This document shows positions 45,768 to 54,750 of a stretch of DNA of 64,000 nucleotides, piece after piece. Below the pieces are notes generated by a model. It saw only the letters and a list, made by a program, of their open reading frames with translations. It was not told the origin of the DNA and did no database searches. The DNA comes from Candidatus Latescibacterota bacterium. GTDB taxonomy: Bacteria; Latescibacterota; UBA2968; UBA8231. Location of the stretch: NCBI GenBank assembly GCA_021295675.1, contig JAGWBY010000030.1:46511-110510 (forward strand). Direction: 5' to 3'. Position 1 is the stretch's first letter, and each line of letters starts with the position of its first letter. A program made the position numbers and the translations under genes.

Positions 45768-47678
45768 TTAGAATACGAAAATCATATTGCCCTCTACCCC
45801 GAATGCTCCGTCGACAAAGACCCAGAGTGCAGACGCGGAGAATTCGCCCAGCGCTAGGCCCAAAAAGAAGGGTCTCATCGTCCGGTAGAGCCGCACCCCA
45901 CCATAGCGCAGGATCGCCGCCTTGCACAACCAAGCCAGCAGAATAGACAACCAGCCGAAAGTGATGATCGGATGGGTGTTGGACACTGGGAAGCCGATGG
46001 GATGTAGCGGCCAAGCCAAAAAGCGCTGGCGCAGGTAGAGCAGCGCGCCCATGACGCCGGCCCCTAGAGTAATAAAGGTCAGCCTCGGCGCAAAGCTCTC
46101 CTCGGCCGCGTTGGCCAGCAGGGCCATGTGATTGAAGGGCCAGCGCACCACGCCGCGAAAGTACCAGCCGTGTAGATTGATGCCGCCGTGCGTATAGGCC
46201 AAGCTCATGGTGTACCAGATCGAAACGGCTAGGGCTACCACTAGGGCGAGTAACAGCGCCCACGGCAGGTGGCGCAGGTGCCGCTCTTGGCCGGAGCTTA
46301 GGCGCAAACTGTGCATTACTGAATTCATCATATTGGCCGCCGTATCCCCCAACCACGCCGTGCTCAACCCCAAGCCGGTCATGTTCTGCAGGCCCAATAC
46401 TTGGGGACCAAAGCCGCGGATCATAAAAGCTTGGGGCACCATCGGCGTCTGGATACTGGGCAGACCAGCCTCACAGGTTATGCGGGCTAGGCCGATAAAC
46501 ACAACTAAGGCACCGACGACCAACAGGATGGCTACATATACATCGAGACCGGTACTTATGAGCCAAGCCGACATGAAAAGTAGGCCCCCGATGAAACCAC
46601 ATACGGCCGCTCGCGGGCCGAGCAATTCTCGTCGGGTCGATTCCTCGCGGCCTAGGGCTTGACGCCAGAAACTACCCAGATGCTGGCGCGCATTCCACAA
46701 CACAAATACAACCAGCATCAGCATAGCACCCGACATCTGCAGGGAGAGGGGCGGGCTTGCTCCACCGGAGGTCCACATATCTCCACCGCTGAGCTGCAAA
46801 CCGATGCGGGCGAAGGCACTTTGTTCGAGCAGCCCCACCAGACAGAAGAACCACAGACTAAAAGAGACGCCCAGCGGCATGAGGTAGGACAGGCCGAGCA
46901 CGGGGAAATTGAGCAGGAACGGCACGCTCATCCGGCCGTCGAGCAAGGGGATCCTGCCTCGCACGGCAAGCGGCTGAAAGGCGTCGTGGTAGTTGTGCAG
47001 CGAATTCCACGAGTGCAACAATAGAGGGAGCAAAAGCCCCAGCCACAGCAAGCGGCTTTTGAAGAAGCGCCCGATGCGCCGCTCTGCGCTCTCGGCGTCC
47101 TCCATCATCGCCAAGGGCAATTGGGTCAGCGGGAAGACCAGTCGCTCCCGATCTATCCACTGGCCGCGCAGCATAATGCCTAGGCAGAACATAACCACCG
47201 AAAAGGCTACCATAAAAGAGGTCCACGCCGCCAGCGGCAGGACCCAAGCGGACCAAGGAATCGACGCGTCTGGAGGCAACCCCTCGAAAAACAAATGCAC
47301 TGCTTGGGGGTCTTGGGGAGTGACCCAAGGGTCTAGGTGGGGTATAAAAAGATTAGCCCAATTGTTTTCGGGCGTGGCGTAGTAATAGATCCCGGAAATG
47401 ATCGACATGAAACCGCCGGTAAAGCCGGTAGTGACCACGGCGCCGGCTACCAGCATCATGGCGTAAATGAGGATCAGGTCGGCGCGAGTAAAAGCGAGGC
47501 GGCGGCTCAGGGATTTGAGCAGGGGCGAAACCAACGCCGTCAGCACGAAAAAGAACAGCACGGCGATGACGGGGATGGCATTGCCGGTCAACAACGAGCC
47601 TTTGACGATGAGTACGGCCCACGGACTTATCAGGCTGATCGCCGCGACCAGCACCACACCGGTCAAGAGGGCGCGCAT
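45768..47678 (-). CDS. DUF6785/DUF6784-type polytopic membrane protein (copy 3, intact)
   Basis: 636 residues, the only unbroken copy and so the reference for the other two. GAGGAG precedes ATG 47678 (MRALLTGVVLVAAISLISPW). Family blocks: DLILIYAMMLVAGAV, GIYYYATPENNWANLFIPHLDPW, VTPQDPQAVHLFFEGLPPDA, RERLVFPLTQLPLAM, GFGPQVLGLQNMTGLGLS, and C-terminal ILRYGGVRLYRTMRPFFLGLAL. Some fourteen hydrophobic segments. Probably a transporter with distant OPT similarity; substrate unknown. It lies 93 bp downstream of a CBM9-like secreted protein, so both may belong to one transcript. Confidence 0.88.
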   Translation of the reverse strand: MRALLTGVVLVAAISLISPWAVLIVKGSLLTGNAIPVIAVLFFFVLTALVSPLLKSLSRRLAFTRADLILIYAMMLVAGAVVTTGFTGGFMSIISGIYYYATPENNWANLFIPHLDPWVTPQDPQAVHLFFEGLPPDASIPWSAWVLPLAAWTSFMVAFSVVMFCLGIMLRGQWIDRERLVFPLTQLPLAMMEDAESAERRIGRFFKSRLLWLGLLLPLLLHSWNSLHNYHDAFQPLAVRGRIPLLDGRMSVPFLLNFPVLGLSYLMPLGVSFSLWFFCLVGLLEQSAFARIGLQLSGGDMWTSGGASPPLSLQMSGAMLMLVVFVLWNARQHLGSFWRQALGREESTRRELLGPRAAVCGFIGGLLFMSAWLISTGLDVYVAILLVVGALVVFIGLARITCEAGLPSIQTPMVPQAFMIRGFGPQVLGLQNMTGLGLSTAWLGDTAANMMNSVMHSLRLSSGQERHLRHLPWALLLALVVALAVSIWYTMSLAYTHGGINLHGWYFRGVVRWPFNHMALLANAAEESFAPRLTFITLGAGVMGALLYLRQRFLAWPLHPIGFPVSNTHPIITFGWLSILLAWLCKAAILRYGGVRLYRTMRPFFLGLALGEFSASALWVFVDGAFGVEGNMIFVF

Positions 47679-47708
47679 TCGGTTTACTCCTCACACCTCA
47701 GCGCAACC

Positions 47709-47751
47709 CAAGAAGGGAGGGCAGGTACTCCCCACCCTCCCTTCTTGGCAC
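47709..47751. terminator. strong hairpin between two minus-strand genes (attenuator or processing site)
   Basis: Arms CCAAGAAGGGAGGG (written here near 47709-47722) and CCCTCCCTTCTTGG (near 47738-47751) can pair over 14 bp. On the minus strand, the direction of transcription, the T-run lies before the hairpin rather than after, so it is not a canonical intrinsic terminator. It may limit readthrough from the CBM9-like gene into the DUF6785-type gene or protect the upstream mRNA 3' end. Confidence 0.5.
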
Positions 47752-47771
47752 AAAAAAAACAACCTAATGGC

Positions 47772-48689
47772 TTACAGACCTTCCCCTATCAGGCTTTTCA
47801 CCTGCCCCCAAGAAGTAGCTTCAACCGCGGTGTCCACCTCTTCTGGCGGCACCAGAAAGACATCGGGGATGCCGCCGGTGTTGGCGAACTGATCGCCCAT
47901 GCTCACATACGCCTGCCAGAAGAAACCGTTCTCGCAGCACTCCTCGGCGGTCGGATCGTTGCCGTTGGCGTTGAGGCCCTCGTCGGCATCGTCGAGGGAA
48001 ATGCCCATGCCGATGGTTGACTCAGGCGTCAGGACCCATTCCGTGCTGGCGTCGGGACCGCCGCTAATCGACAGCGGATCAAAGAATAGGAGACTGAACT
48101 CGTAAAAGTACTCGTTGCCTATATTGGCATTGGTGTTCTGGACGAAATCGCCCGAATGCGTCCACCAGAAATTAAGCGCGTCCTGCTCAAAGTTGCCGAG
48201 GGCCCCGTTGTACATCTGCACCCGGGGGAATTGCTCGGACATGCTCAAGCAGATCTGATAGGCCGGCTGTAGGTCCTGGTCGTTGGGTGCCGAGTAGGGA
48301 CCGCCGCCCTGGTTATCTGGATCGAAGTGAATCTCGCAGTTGTCGTCGCGGAAGGTGCAACCGGGGTTTTTGTCCACGATCAGATAGTCGTCAACCACGT
48401 GAACCATGCCATACACCCGATTCTGTCCTTCGTTCCAACCGATTAGAATATCTATGAAGTGGTCGGCGGCGTCATCTACGCCGCCGGTCAGGATGAACAT
48501 ATCGGTGCTGGTTATCTCAAAACTCGGATCTACCCAAGCCCAATCATCGCGTTCGCCATCGATGGTGGGCAGGGCATTGTCGGGAATCCCCACGGCAAAA
48601 TACAGCGGCACTTCGACTGGATCTTGGGCGAAAGAAGAAGTCGCAACGAGGGGCAACAAAAAGGCAACCAACAACAGCGAGCGTCGCAT
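47772..48689 (-). CDS. secreted CBM9/DOMON-like protein (paralogue 1)
   Basis: 305 residues with AAAAGGAG before ATG 48689 and a signal peptide (SLLLVAFLLPLVATSSFAQ). Mature sequence VEVPLYFAVGIPDNALPTIDGE starts a carbohydrate-binding family 9-like beta-sandwich. Central DDNCEIHFDPDNQGGGPYSA, then PNDQDLQPAYQ, and a CC pair (EECCENGFFWQAY) are conserved with the paralogue at 57317. The two share most of their length. No enzyme motif. Likely an abundant surface or secreted sugar-binding protein; the binding target is unknown. Confidence 0.8.
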   Translation of the reverse strand: MRRSLLLVAFLLPLVATSSFAQDPVEVPLYFAVGIPDNALPTIDGERDDWAWVDPSFEITSTDMFILTGGVDDAADHFIDILIGWNEGQNRVYGMVHVVDDYLIVDKNPGCTFRDDNCEIHFDPDNQGGGPYSAPNDQDLQPAYQICLSMSEQFPRVQMYNGALGNFEQDALNFWWTHSGDFVQNTNANIGNEYFYEFSLLFFDPLSISGGPDASTEWVLTPESTIGMGISLDDADEGLNANGNDPTAEECCENGFFWQAYVSMGDQFANTGGIPDVFLVPPEEVDTAVEATSWGQVKSLIGEGL

Positions 48690-48876
48690 AAAAGGCTCCT
48701 TTTGAGAGGTGAGGCAGATCCCAGAGACGGGACCTGCACAACGGAAAACTATGGAGAGCCGATACCTCCTTTCGCGGCTCTTAGCGGAATTAAGAGACAG
48801 TGGCTAATAGATGATCTTCTTACATAATCAAAATCCGACCGCATAACAAGCTAATTTTGCTCTTATTATGGGCACA
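48690..48876 (-). promoter_or_regulatory. leader of the CBM9-like gene with a sequestered Shine-Dalgarno-like hairpin
   Basis: On the minus strand a 7-bp stem (AGAGCCG/CGGCTCT; 48755-48761 with 48775-48781) presents GAAAGGAGGT (48764-48773) largely in its loop, with no start codon at a useful distance. A second hairpin (GCAGGTCCC with GGGATCTGC) follows, then the real ribosome site and ATG 48689. The same GAAAGGAGGT word occurs in the leader of the paralogue at 57183-57192. Confidence 0.45.
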
Positions 48877-51800
48877 TTATGGTGGATGCTGAGTCAGTTT
48901 CTCGTAGATAGTTAGCTGTTCCTGTGCTTCGGCAATTCTTCCCTGCTGCATGTAGATTGCACCTAGACTGGAATACGCCTGCGCGTATTGGGGATCGATC
49001 ACAATCGCTTTCTTATACGTTTGGATAGCTCGCTGAGGCTGGTCTATGGCCAGATAGGCATAGCCGAGGTTGTTGTAGGCTCGCACGTAGCTTGAGTCGG
49101 CCTGTAGCAAGGCGCTGAAAACTTGAATGGCTTGGTGTGGACGCTGCTGGCGCAGATAAATATTGCCCAAGTTGTTCTGGGCGTCGAGATGGATAGGATC
49201 GATCTTCAAAACGGCCAGATACGCTTGACGGGCCGCTTCATAGCGACCAATGCGCCCATAGACTTTTCCCAACCCGAAACACGCTGTGGCATCGCTGGGA
49301 TTGAGCACGATGGCCGTTTTTAGGTCCAGTAATTCTCGGTAGTTATTCTGCAAAAGCTCGAAGTAGTGCAGCACGGCATGGCCCCGATCACTCAGACCAA
49401 TGCGCAAGTAGGCCCGCCCTAAGCTGTAATAGGCTTCTGCGTGATCTGGATCTCTGCGAATGGCCCGTTCGAGGTATTCGCTGGCGTGGACGGGATCTCC
49501 CGCGTCGAGCAGTAAAATCCCCAACCGCGCCAGCAGAGCGCTCGCGTCGGGATGGACAGCGAGGGCTTGCAGCAAAATTTGCTGGGCCTCTTGCCCTTGC
49601 TCTTGAGCCATGTACATCCGCGCGATAAAGTCATAGGCCTGGAGACGCTGGGGATCCAAGCGGACAACCTGTTGGAACTGGTCCAGTGCCGCCGCATAAC
49701 GGCCTTGAACAAAGTAATTCCACCCCAAGCGGAATTTGAGTTCAGCGCTGCCCGGCAGTGTGGCAACACCTCGCGTTAGTACCTGAATGGCAGTGCTGTA
49801 TTCTGTTTGGCGGGCATAGACGCCGGCCAAGTTGACATAGGCCTGCTCGTAGGAAGGCTGGCGCTCGACGGCCTGCTGGTAGTGAATACTAGCCTGTTGG
49901 TACGAGCCTTGGCTGGCGTAAAAATTGCCCAAGTAGTAATGGGCGCTGGCTTCATCTGCTAGAGCCAATGCCCGCTGAAGCGCCACCAACGCCTTAGTCC
50001 GATTGCCCTGATCGCCGTAGAGTTTTCCTAGGCCAGTATAAGCTTGGGCATGGGAAGAATCGAGGGCGACCGCCTTTTGGTAATGAACTTCTGCCGTCTC
50101 ATAACGCCGCAGCCGGTGCAGCGCCTCGGCCAAGCGGAAGTGGGCGTCTGGGTTTCGGGGCTTGCTGGCGACTGCTTCGGTCAGCACATCGACGTCCTCG
50201 ACAGACGCGCGACCGGAGCCATCGGGCGAGGCAAAGCGGCCGGCGTCAATCAGGACGGGTGGGGCTTCCCGCCAGAACTGCTCCAGTTCAAACGCGGGCG
50301 GAGCCGAGTGCTCTCCAGCTTGGAACGCTCTTTTATGAATGCTATCCCCAGTGTGATCTGCAACCGGCTCCGTCGGCTCCAAAACCTCCAGTAGCTGATC
50401 GACCTCCACGTCTTTTAATTGCTGGCGAATGCCCGAGGGCCAAGCGATGTCTATTCGGTCGGCCCTGTCGTATGCGCCCAGTCCAAAGAACAAACGGGGA
50501 TCGCTCTGCGATAGATAGCTAAAGCTGCTGCGGGTTTGCAGCGTTTGTTCGCGGTCTCCCGTCCTCACGGTGACCCGGGAGCCCAAGCCGTCCCGGTTGC
50601 TGCGGGTGCCGACCAAGCGCAGGGCGAGCCAGTGGTTTGCCGACGCCGTATCGTTGCGCAGCAGCACGGCGGGCTGGTTGCTGTTGACTACGAAGAGATC
50701 GCCGTCGCCATCGTTGTCGTAATCGGCTGTGACCGCGCCACGCCCCACCATAGCGCGCTGAAAAAAAGGACCGGCTTGCGCAGAAATTTCGGCAAAGCGG
50801 CCCTGGCCGTCATTGAGGAAAAGCTGGTCGCGCTGGCCATGCGAAACTTGGGGATCAAAATCGGCGATATTGTCGTCGATATGGCCATTAGCCACGTAGA
50901 GATCTGGGTCTCCGTCGCGGTCGATATCAAAGAAGTTGACTCCGAAGGCTAGGCGGTCGAAGCTAGGTGCCCCCAACCCTGAAGCGGTGGACCGATCGCG
51001 CCATAAGCCATCCCCTTTACTTTGGTAGAGGGTATTGCTCTCCCACTGAAAATTAGTCACCACAATTTCTAAGTGGCCGTCGCCGTCCGTATCGGCAATG
51101 TCGGTGCCCATGCCTCCTTCGGGCTTGCCCGCTTCGTTGTAGGCCGCGCCAGCCGCCAAGCCGATTTCGCTAAAAGAGCCGTCCCCTTCGTTGCGGTAGA
51201 GAAAATTGGGCGTGGCGTCGTTGGCCTGAAATAGGTCGGGATCGCCATCGCCATCCCAGTCAAAAAAAACGGCACCCAACTCGCGCCCTTCGAGGCTGAG
51301 TAGTCCCGCTTCTTCGGTGACATCGACGAAGCGACCATCGGCCTCATTGCGATAGAGGAAGTCGCGGCGACCGGGATATTCAGTGGGGGCATAGTGGCGT
51401 CTATCCCTCTTCAGGCGGCCATTTTCATCGAGGGGATCGGTTTCGAACTGATAGTCGAGATAGTTGGCGACGTAGAGATCCAAGTCGCCGTCCAAGTCGT
51501 AATCGGCGAAAGCCGAGCCTGTGGACCAACTGCGGTCGCTGTCCGGGATGGCCGCAACCGTCACATCCGTGAAGCGACTGCCTTCGTTGCGGTAAAGCAC
51601 GTTGGGGCCAAAATTGGCAACGAAGAGATCGGCATCTCCATCGTTGTCGTAATCCCCCGCGCTACAGCCCATGCCATAACTGGTATCGGCGACCCCGGCC
51701 GCCGTTTCGACGAAACGTCCATCTGCTCGGTTGCGGTAGAGCGCATTGCGGGGAGGCTGGGGCGATATGTGACCGGGCAGATCAGCTCCGTTGACGACGT

Positions 51801-52068
51801 AGAGATCCATGTGCCCGTCGCCGTTATAATCGAAAAAAGTGGCTCCCGAGCCGAGGGCTTCCACCCCGTATTTCCGCCCTGAAAGACCGCTGGTATGCTT
51901 AAAGTGAATACCAGCGACCGCAGTAACATCGGTGAAGCGAATTGTCGGTGCCGACCGCTCTTGTGGGCGCAAGGGCGGATCGGTGGCTGGGGAATCAGGC
52001 TCTCGTCCACATCCCCACAACAGCAGGAAGGCAGCGAGCGCCTCGTAGGTAATAACCTGCCGACCCAC
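48877..52068 (-). CDS. fused CRTAC1 (FG-GAP + ASPIC/UnbV) and TPR lipoprotein
   Basis: 1063 residues; the start is GTG 52068, one base after the upstream peroxidase stop. The signal peptide has lipobox LWGC (residues 17-20). FG-GAP repeats span about 40-490 (DYNGDGHMDLYV, DYDLDGDLDLYV, DIDRDGDPDLYV). ASPIC/UnbV about 500-580 (LALRLVGTRSNRDGLGSRVTV, FSYLSQSDPRLFFGLGAYD, IAWPSGIRQQLKDV). About twelve TPRs fill 650-1060 (AQAYTGLGKLYGDQGNRTKAL, VRAYNNLGYAYLAIDQPQRAI). It is the clear homologue of the 43473 gene. It is the last gene of a SUMF/MauG/CRTAC1-TPR operon. Confidence 0.93.
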   Translation of the reverse strand: MGRQVITYEALAAFLLLWGCGREPDSPATDPPLRPQERSAPTIRFTDVTAVAGIHFKHTSGLSGRKYGVEALGSGATFFDYNGDGHMDLYVVNGADLPGHISPQPPRNALYRNRADGRFVETAAGVADTSYGMGCSAGDYDNDGDADLFVANFGPNVLYRNEGSRFTDVTVAAIPDSDRSWSTGSAFADYDLDGDLDLYVANYLDYQFETDPLDENGRLKRDRRHYAPTEYPGRRDFLYRNEADGRFVDVTEEAGLLSLEGRELGAVFFDWDGDGDPDLFQANDATPNFLYRNEGDGSFSEIGLAAGAAYNEAGKPEGGMGTDIADTDGDGHLEIVVTNFQWESNTLYQSKGDGLWRDRSTASGLGAPSFDRLAFGVNFFDIDRDGDPDLYVANGHIDDNIADFDPQVSHGQRDQLFLNDGQGRFAEISAQAGPFFQRAMVGRGAVTADYDNDGDGDLFVVNSNQPAVLLRNDTASANHWLALRLVGTRSNRDGLGSRVTVRTGDREQTLQTRSSFSYLSQSDPRLFFGLGAYDRADRIDIAWPSGIRQQLKDVEVDQLLEVLEPTEPVADHTGDSIHKRAFQAGEHSAPPAFELEQFWREAPPVLIDAGRFASPDGSGRASVEDVDVLTEAVASKPRNPDAHFRLAEALHRLRRYETAEVHYQKAVALDSSHAQAYTGLGKLYGDQGNRTKALVALQRALALADEASAHYYLGNFYASQGSYQQASIHYQQAVERQPSYEQAYVNLAGVYARQTEYSTAIQVLTRGVATLPGSAELKFRLGWNYFVQGRYAAALDQFQQVVRLDPQRLQAYDFIARMYMAQEQGQEAQQILLQALAVHPDASALLARLGILLLDAGDPVHASEYLERAIRRDPDHAEAYYSLGRAYLRIGLSDRGHAVLHYFELLQNNYRELLDLKTAIVLNPSDATACFGLGKVYGRIGRYEAARQAYLAVLKIDPIHLDAQNNLGNIYLRQQRPHQAIQVFSALLQADSSYVRAYNNLGYAYLAIDQPQRAIQTYKKAIVIDPQYAQAYSSLGAIYMQQGRIAEAQEQLTIYEKLTQHPP

Positions 52069-52069
52069 T

Positions 52070-53660
52070 TCAGCGCACGAGGGTCATCCGCGCTAGGTAG
52101 CGCGCGCCACCCATCTGCGCCGAGACGAGATACACTCCGCTGGCGGCCGCTATCCCACGCTAGCTGATAGACGCCGGCTGGCCGGTAGCCCCGAAAGAGC
52201 TGCCGCACCGCCTGCCCCAAGATATTGTACACCTCGACATCGACTTCGCCTGCCTCCGGCAGGGCCACTGAGATCGAAGTTGAGGCATTGAAAGGGTTGG
52301 GAAAATTGAACACCCGCACGGCCACAGGTCGAGCCGCCGGTGCGGGAACCGGCACCACGAGACCCGCCTCAGCAGCTAATTCGAGACCAGCCGGCGGCAA
52401 CCCACTGGGCACCCGCGCTGGCACGTGAACCGCTATCGTCGAATCGGTCAGGGCGTGCATGAAGGCCAACAGGTCTTGCTTCTCCTCGGCGCTCAGGCCT
52501 AGAGGGACTAGTTCGGGATCGATATTCTCGGCGGGGATGGAGGCTTCGTCGCCTCCGCCGCGGTCGTAGAACTCGAGGACATCCTCCAGTGTCGCAAGGG
52601 CACCGTCGTGCATGTAGGGGGCCGTCTGCACAATCTGGCGCAAACCCACCACGCGGAAGGCACCAATGTCGCTGCGGTTGCCCGAATTGAGGAAACGGCC
52701 CTCGTCTCTCCCCGTGGGACGCGGGGTGCCAGTATTAGTCGTCGCCGAGGCGCGACCCGGCCCAATCTGCTCGACCCCTTGGGCGCGGAAGCTCGAATCC
52801 GTAAACAGCGGGCCGCTGTGGCAGTTGACGCAGCGCGCCTTGGTGTGAAAGAGTTCAAGTCCGCGTTTTTGCTTCGCTGTCAAGGCCTCGTCGTCGCCGG
52901 CCACATAGCGATCATACGCGGTGTTGACCGTGTTTTGCTCGCGCTCAAACGCGGCAATGGCCCGGCCAAAGGTCGAGCGCGTGATGACCGACTGCAGGGG
53001 CGTCGGATCGTACGCGCAGCCAAGGCGCGGCAACTGCCGGGCCACGGAATCGGCCTCGGCCGGGAAGGCTTGCTCGAAGAGAGCCACGTATTCGGGAATC
53101 CCCCGCAGCCGCGTCAGCACGCTATCGACGGCCATCTCGCGCTCATAGGCGTCGCCGCGCAGTTCCACGCGCACGATGAGCGGCCGCAGCGCTTGCGCCT
53201 CCAAGCCGCGGTCCTTGCCATCCCACAGCATGAAGCCCTTGGTCGAGGGCAGCCCGGACTCGTCGCCGTTATAACCGACATTAAAGAGAGTCATAGTGTG
53301 TCGCGGCTCGGTGATCACAGTATCGCCGGTGACAGCCGAACGCCCCGTCACCCGCTCCGGCCCCAAGCCCTTGCCCCCGACACCCACCGCGAGCGGTAGC
53401 CCATCGGCCATGCCAAAGGTCGGCAGGTGGCAGGTGCCGCAGGCCGTGTCTTTCTCGCCGCTGAGGATGGGGTCGAAAAACAGCAGGCGGCCCAGCTCGA
53501 CGCGATCGGGATTGTAGGGGTTGTTCTCGGGATAGGGCAGCGGCGGTAGCGGCTGGAGGCCAAAGCGCTGCCGCAGGTCGTCTTCCTGCCCCGGCGCGCT
53601 TGCGGCACTAGCGAGCAAGGCCAGCGCGCCGACGATGGCTAGAGGTCTCAGTTTATTCAT
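52070..53660 (-). CDS. MauG/cytochrome-c-peroxidase family di-haem protein with C-terminal FlgD-like domain, frame-broken
   Basis: About 530 residues. Signal peptide (LAIVGALALLASAASA). Two c-haem sites: CGTCH (with TACGTCHLPTFGMADG) and CVNCH (ARCVNCHSGPLFTDS). RQIVQTAPYMHDGALATLEDVL is the MauG/CCP hallmark. From about 440 a FlgD/secretion-type tail, FNFPNPFNASTSISVALPEAG, VEVYNILGQAVRQL, YQLAWDS; the frame breaks near 52143 and ends ASGVYLVSAQMGGARYLARM, then TLVR with stop at 52070. It probably reduces peroxides or oxidises a protein partner at the surface. The start overlaps the SUMF gene end by 8 nt. Confidence 0.9.
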
Positions 53661-54541
53661 TGTTCCCCCCTTTGGGCCAAACCAGCGAGGCCCTCTTTAT
53701 CGCGCCCCACGTCTTGTGGCGCAGCACCGTGCCCGTGCCTAGAGCGGCGCTGGCAGCGCAGCGAAATCCCACGTCCGGGCCTTTGAAATCCGGGGCGTCC
53801 CGCGCTCGGTACGTAGGCCGCACGTGGCTGGCGTCAACCGCGTACGAGCCGCCGCGCACGGCCTTGACGACGCCCTCTTCCGGGCCTTGGGGATTGATGT
53901 CTGGGCCAACGGCGTAGTAACTCGGATGGTACCAGTCGTTGGTCCACTCAAAGACATTGCCCACCATGTCGTAGGCCCCAAAGGGACTGGCACCGTCTCG
54001 CGTTTGGTACCCGTCCCTGTTGGAACCGTCGAAAAAGCCGACCGGGTTGGTGCTGAGGATGGCGCCGAAGCCGCGCTCAAACGGATCGTCGCTTTGGAAG
54101 TAATTGGCGCGAAAGGCGTCGAGGCCATCGCCCCAAGGATACTTGCGGCCGTCGTCGCAGCGCGCGGCGCGCTCCCACTCGGCTTCCGTGGGCAATCGCT
54201 TGCCAGTCGTACCACGTCACCAGCGTAATGGGGTGGTTTTGCCGCGCGGCCGTATTCTGCAAGGTCCACTCCGGGATCAGCGCACCCGTGTCGCGCTGGT
54301 ACTCTCCCCATTGCGCCACCGTGACCTCGTATTGGTCGATCAGGTACGCGTCGAGGTAAATCTCGCGCACGGGCTGCTCGTCAAAGGCTTCGCCTTCCAT
54401 GCCCCGGGGGAAAAACCCGGCCGGCACTAGCACCATGACAGTGGGCCAACCCGTGGGCAGATTGACGGTCCGCTCGACTTTCTCGTGCTGGGCGCAAACC
54501 GGCAGGGCGATCAGCGCGCAGAGGGCAATTCGACCGATCAT
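53653..54541 (-). CDS. SUMF/formylglycine-generating-enzyme-like secreted protein, frame-broken
   Basis: Start at 54541 (MIGRIALCALIALPVCAQHE), GGAGA upstream, giving a signal peptide. Domain blocks: MVLVPAGFFPRGMEGEAFDEQP, YLIDQYEVTVAQWGEY, HPITLVTWYDW; then after a break near 54203 KRLPTEAEWERAARCDDG, YPWGDGLDAF, GAYDMVGNVFEWTNDWY, AVRGGSYAVDASHVRP and DVGFRCA. The paralogue at 21531 has GAMAYCQWAG where this copy breaks, so about eight to ten residues are missing. The active-site Cys pair is also absent, so no sulfatase-maturing activity is expected. It is the first gene of the operon with MauG and CRTAC1-TPR. Confidence 0.88.
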
Positions 54542-54750
54542 ATTGGCACATTCTCCAGAAAGGGTTTGATTCGGGCTATTAATCGGGCTATTAAAAGGTA
54601 AGATACAAATAGAGCAGAAATTCCGCTCCCGCCTGCGGGCAGCCCATTTGCCTTGTTTCACGGCGCGGATATTTTTAATTAAAATTTAAAATAAGGAATA
54701 AGCTATTGGGACGTTCATCCTCTGCGATACATGCGCGAAAGCAGGCTTTT

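Noticed and set aside
47709..47751. Canonical rho-independent terminator for the CBM9-like gene
   Set aside because: The T-run precedes the stem in the direction of transcription; listed only as a hairpin.
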